Origin: Rhodobacter viridis
GTDB lineage: Bacteria; Pseudomonadota; Alphaproteobacteria; Rhodobacterales; Rhodobacteraceae
Direction: 5' to 3'
Length of the DNA stretch: 64,000 nucleotides
Assembly: GCF_003217355.1 (NCBI RefSeq)
Contig: NZ_QJTK01000005.1
Span: 124,001 to 188,000 of the forward strand
Each line of letters begins with the position of its first letter. Position 1 is the stretch's first letter. Positions 62,883 through 64,000 of the stretch are shown here, piece by piece. The position numbers and the translations under genes were made by a program. The notes under the pieces were generated by a model. That model did no database searches, had not been told where the DNA came from, and saw nothing but the letters and a program-made list of their open reading frames with translations.

Positions 62883-64000
62883 TCTGTCCCCTTTTCATTC
62901 AGGGCATCGAGGCGGGCGCGGACGGAAAGACCATGCGCCTGCAGGCTTTCCGAAATCGCCAGCGTCTCTGCCGCGGGGCCGATGGCGCGCAGGGCTTCGG
63001 GCGTCATCTTGGCCAGCGTCGTGCGCTTGAGGAAATCCATCACCGACAGGCCCGACGAGAACCGCGCCGAGCGCGCCGTGGGCAGAACGTGGTTCGGCCC
63101 GCCAACATAATCGCCGATCGCCTCCGGGGTCCATTGGCCCAGGAAGATGGCGCCGGCATGGGTGATCTGGGCCGACAGCGCCTCGGGGTCGGCGACGCAA
63201 AGCTCCAGATGTTCGGGGGCGACGCGGTTCGAGAGCCTCGCCGCCTCGGCCAGATCGCGGGTCACGATCACCGCGCCGAAATCGCGCCAGCTCGCCCCGG
63301 CAATCGCGCGCCGCTCCAGTGTTTCCAGCCGCTTCTCCACCGCCGCGGTCACCGCTTTCGCAAAACCCGCATCGGGCGTCAGGATCAGCGCCTGCGCCGA
63401 TTGGTCGTGTTCGGCTTGGCTCAGCAGATCAAGCGCCACCCAGTCGGGGTTCGCGGTCTCGTCAGCAATGACCAGAATTTCCGAGGGCCCGGCGATCATG
63501 TCGATGCCGACGCGACCAAAGACGCGCCGCTTCGCCGCGGCGACGAAGGCGTTGCCCGGCCCGGTGATCTTGTCCACGGGCGCGATCGTCGCCGTGCCGT
63601 AAGCAAGCGCCGCCACCGCCTGCGCGCCGCCGATGCGGTAAACCGTGTCCACCCCGGCGATATCGGCCGCCAAGAGCACCAGCGGATTGACCGCGCCACC
63701 GGGCGTCGGGCAGACGACCACCAGCCGCTCCACCCCCGCCACCTTGGCCGGGATCGCGTTCATCAGCACGGACGACGGATAGGAGGCGAGCCCCCCCGGC
63801 ACATAGAGCCCCGCCGCCGAGACGGGCGACCAGCGCCAGCCGAGTTCCGCGCCCGAGGCCTCGGTCCAGCGTTCTTCCATCACCGGCATCTGCCGGGCGT
63901 GATAGGTGCGGATCCGCTCGGCCGCGAGTTCAAGCGCCGCACGCTCGGCCGCGGGCACGCGCGCGATTTCCGCGGCGATCTCGGCTTTCGAAAACGCCAA
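62879..64000 (-). CDS. hisD: histidinol dehydrogenase (N-terminus outside window)
   Basis: The frame runs past the right window edge; at least about 60 N-terminal residues are missing against the usual ~430. Visible motifs include GLYVPGGLASYPSSVLMNAI, IGGAQAVAALAYGTATI, PVDKITGPGNAFVAAAKR, DMIAGPSEILV with zinc and active-site segment LSQAEHDQSAQ, and EHLEL. It oxidises histidinol to histidine in two NAD-dependent steps, the end of histidine biosynthesis. UPF0262 follows with a four-base overlap. Confidence 0.96.
   Translation of the reverse strand: MAFSKAEIAAEIARVPAAERAALELAAERIRTYHARQMPVMEERWTEASGAELGWRWSPVSAAGLYVPGGLASYPSSVLMNAIPAKVAGVERLVVVCPTPGGAVNPLVLLAADIAGVDTVYRIGGAQAVAALAYGTATIAPVDKITGPGNAFVAAAKRRVFGRVGIDMIAGPSEILVIADETANPDWVALDLLSQAEHDQSAQALILTPDAGFAKAVTAAVEKRLETLERRAIAGASWRDFGAVIVTRDLAEAARLSNRVAPEHLELCVADPEALSAQITHAGAIFLGQWTPEAIGDYVGGPNHVLPTARSARFSSGLSVMDFLKRTTLAKMTPEALRAIGPAAETLAISESLQAHGLSVRARLDALNEKGTE

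Overview
The window reads as high-GC chromosomal DNA of a purple non-sulfur alphaproteobacterium, almost certainly Rhodobacter capsulatus or a very close relative. That is inferred from the gene set: a puc (LH2 antenna) operon in the order pucB-pucA-pucC-pucDE with two TGT-N12-ACA (CrtJ/PpsR-type) sites 242 bp apart, a fruB-fruK-fruA fructose PTS operon whose FruB is an EIIA-HPr-EI fusion, and the hisD/UPF0262/phosphatase and infA/maf/rng/yacG blocks usual in Rhodobacterales.

Layout. 1-4.4 kb: a tight operon of a TelA-family protein (cut by the window edge), a DUF2927 lipoprotein, an SPFH protein with a GYF_2 tail and a zinc-ribbon membrane protein. 4.4-8.6 kb: housekeeping genes (PfkB kinase, dtd, DEAD-box helicase, tdk, trxC), with a perfect inverted repeat just before trxC. 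8.6-14.5 kb: tRNA-Ala(CGC) carrying a compact 5.77-kb integrative element bounded by a perfect 32-bp direct repeat. It has a tyrosine integrase, a serine recombinase, several unrecognised small genes, a 35-36 bp period repeat array, and short direct repeats inside both ends that look like integrase arm sites. 14.5-19.6 kb: a GGDEF-EAL protein and a large FG-GAP/RTX exoprotein. 19.6-29.5 kb: a reductive pyrimidine catabolism locus (PreT/PreA, dihydropyrimidinase, ureidopropionase-type amidohydrolase, NMT1/THI5-type ABC transporter) with a RutR-like operator. 29.5-33 kb: the puc operon. 33-39.3 kb: sulfate transport (cysTWA), cysK, a second RTX protein and trpB. 39.4-44.2 kb: two more GGDEF-EAL proteins, one with a degenerate GGDEF. 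44.4-56.4 kb: fruBKA, divergent from a periplasmic binding protein-hybrid kinase pair, then an OmpR-type regulator and a second hybrid kinase. 56.4-64 kb: yacG-rng-maf-infA, an apparently inserted 3.6-kb block (nitrilase, acetyltransferase, SnoaL, NmrA/HxlR pair), then the phosphatase, UPF0262 and hisD (cut by the edge).

The most unusual items are the tRNA-Ala element with its arm-site and iteron-like repeats; a dispersed ~215-bp intergenic repeat present three times (near 26.6, 33.0 and 60.4 kb) whose terminal hairpin shows compensatory base changes between copies; and the binding protein-kinase-regulator set beside fruBKA. All family assignments were made by reading motifs in the translated sequence; no database search was run.
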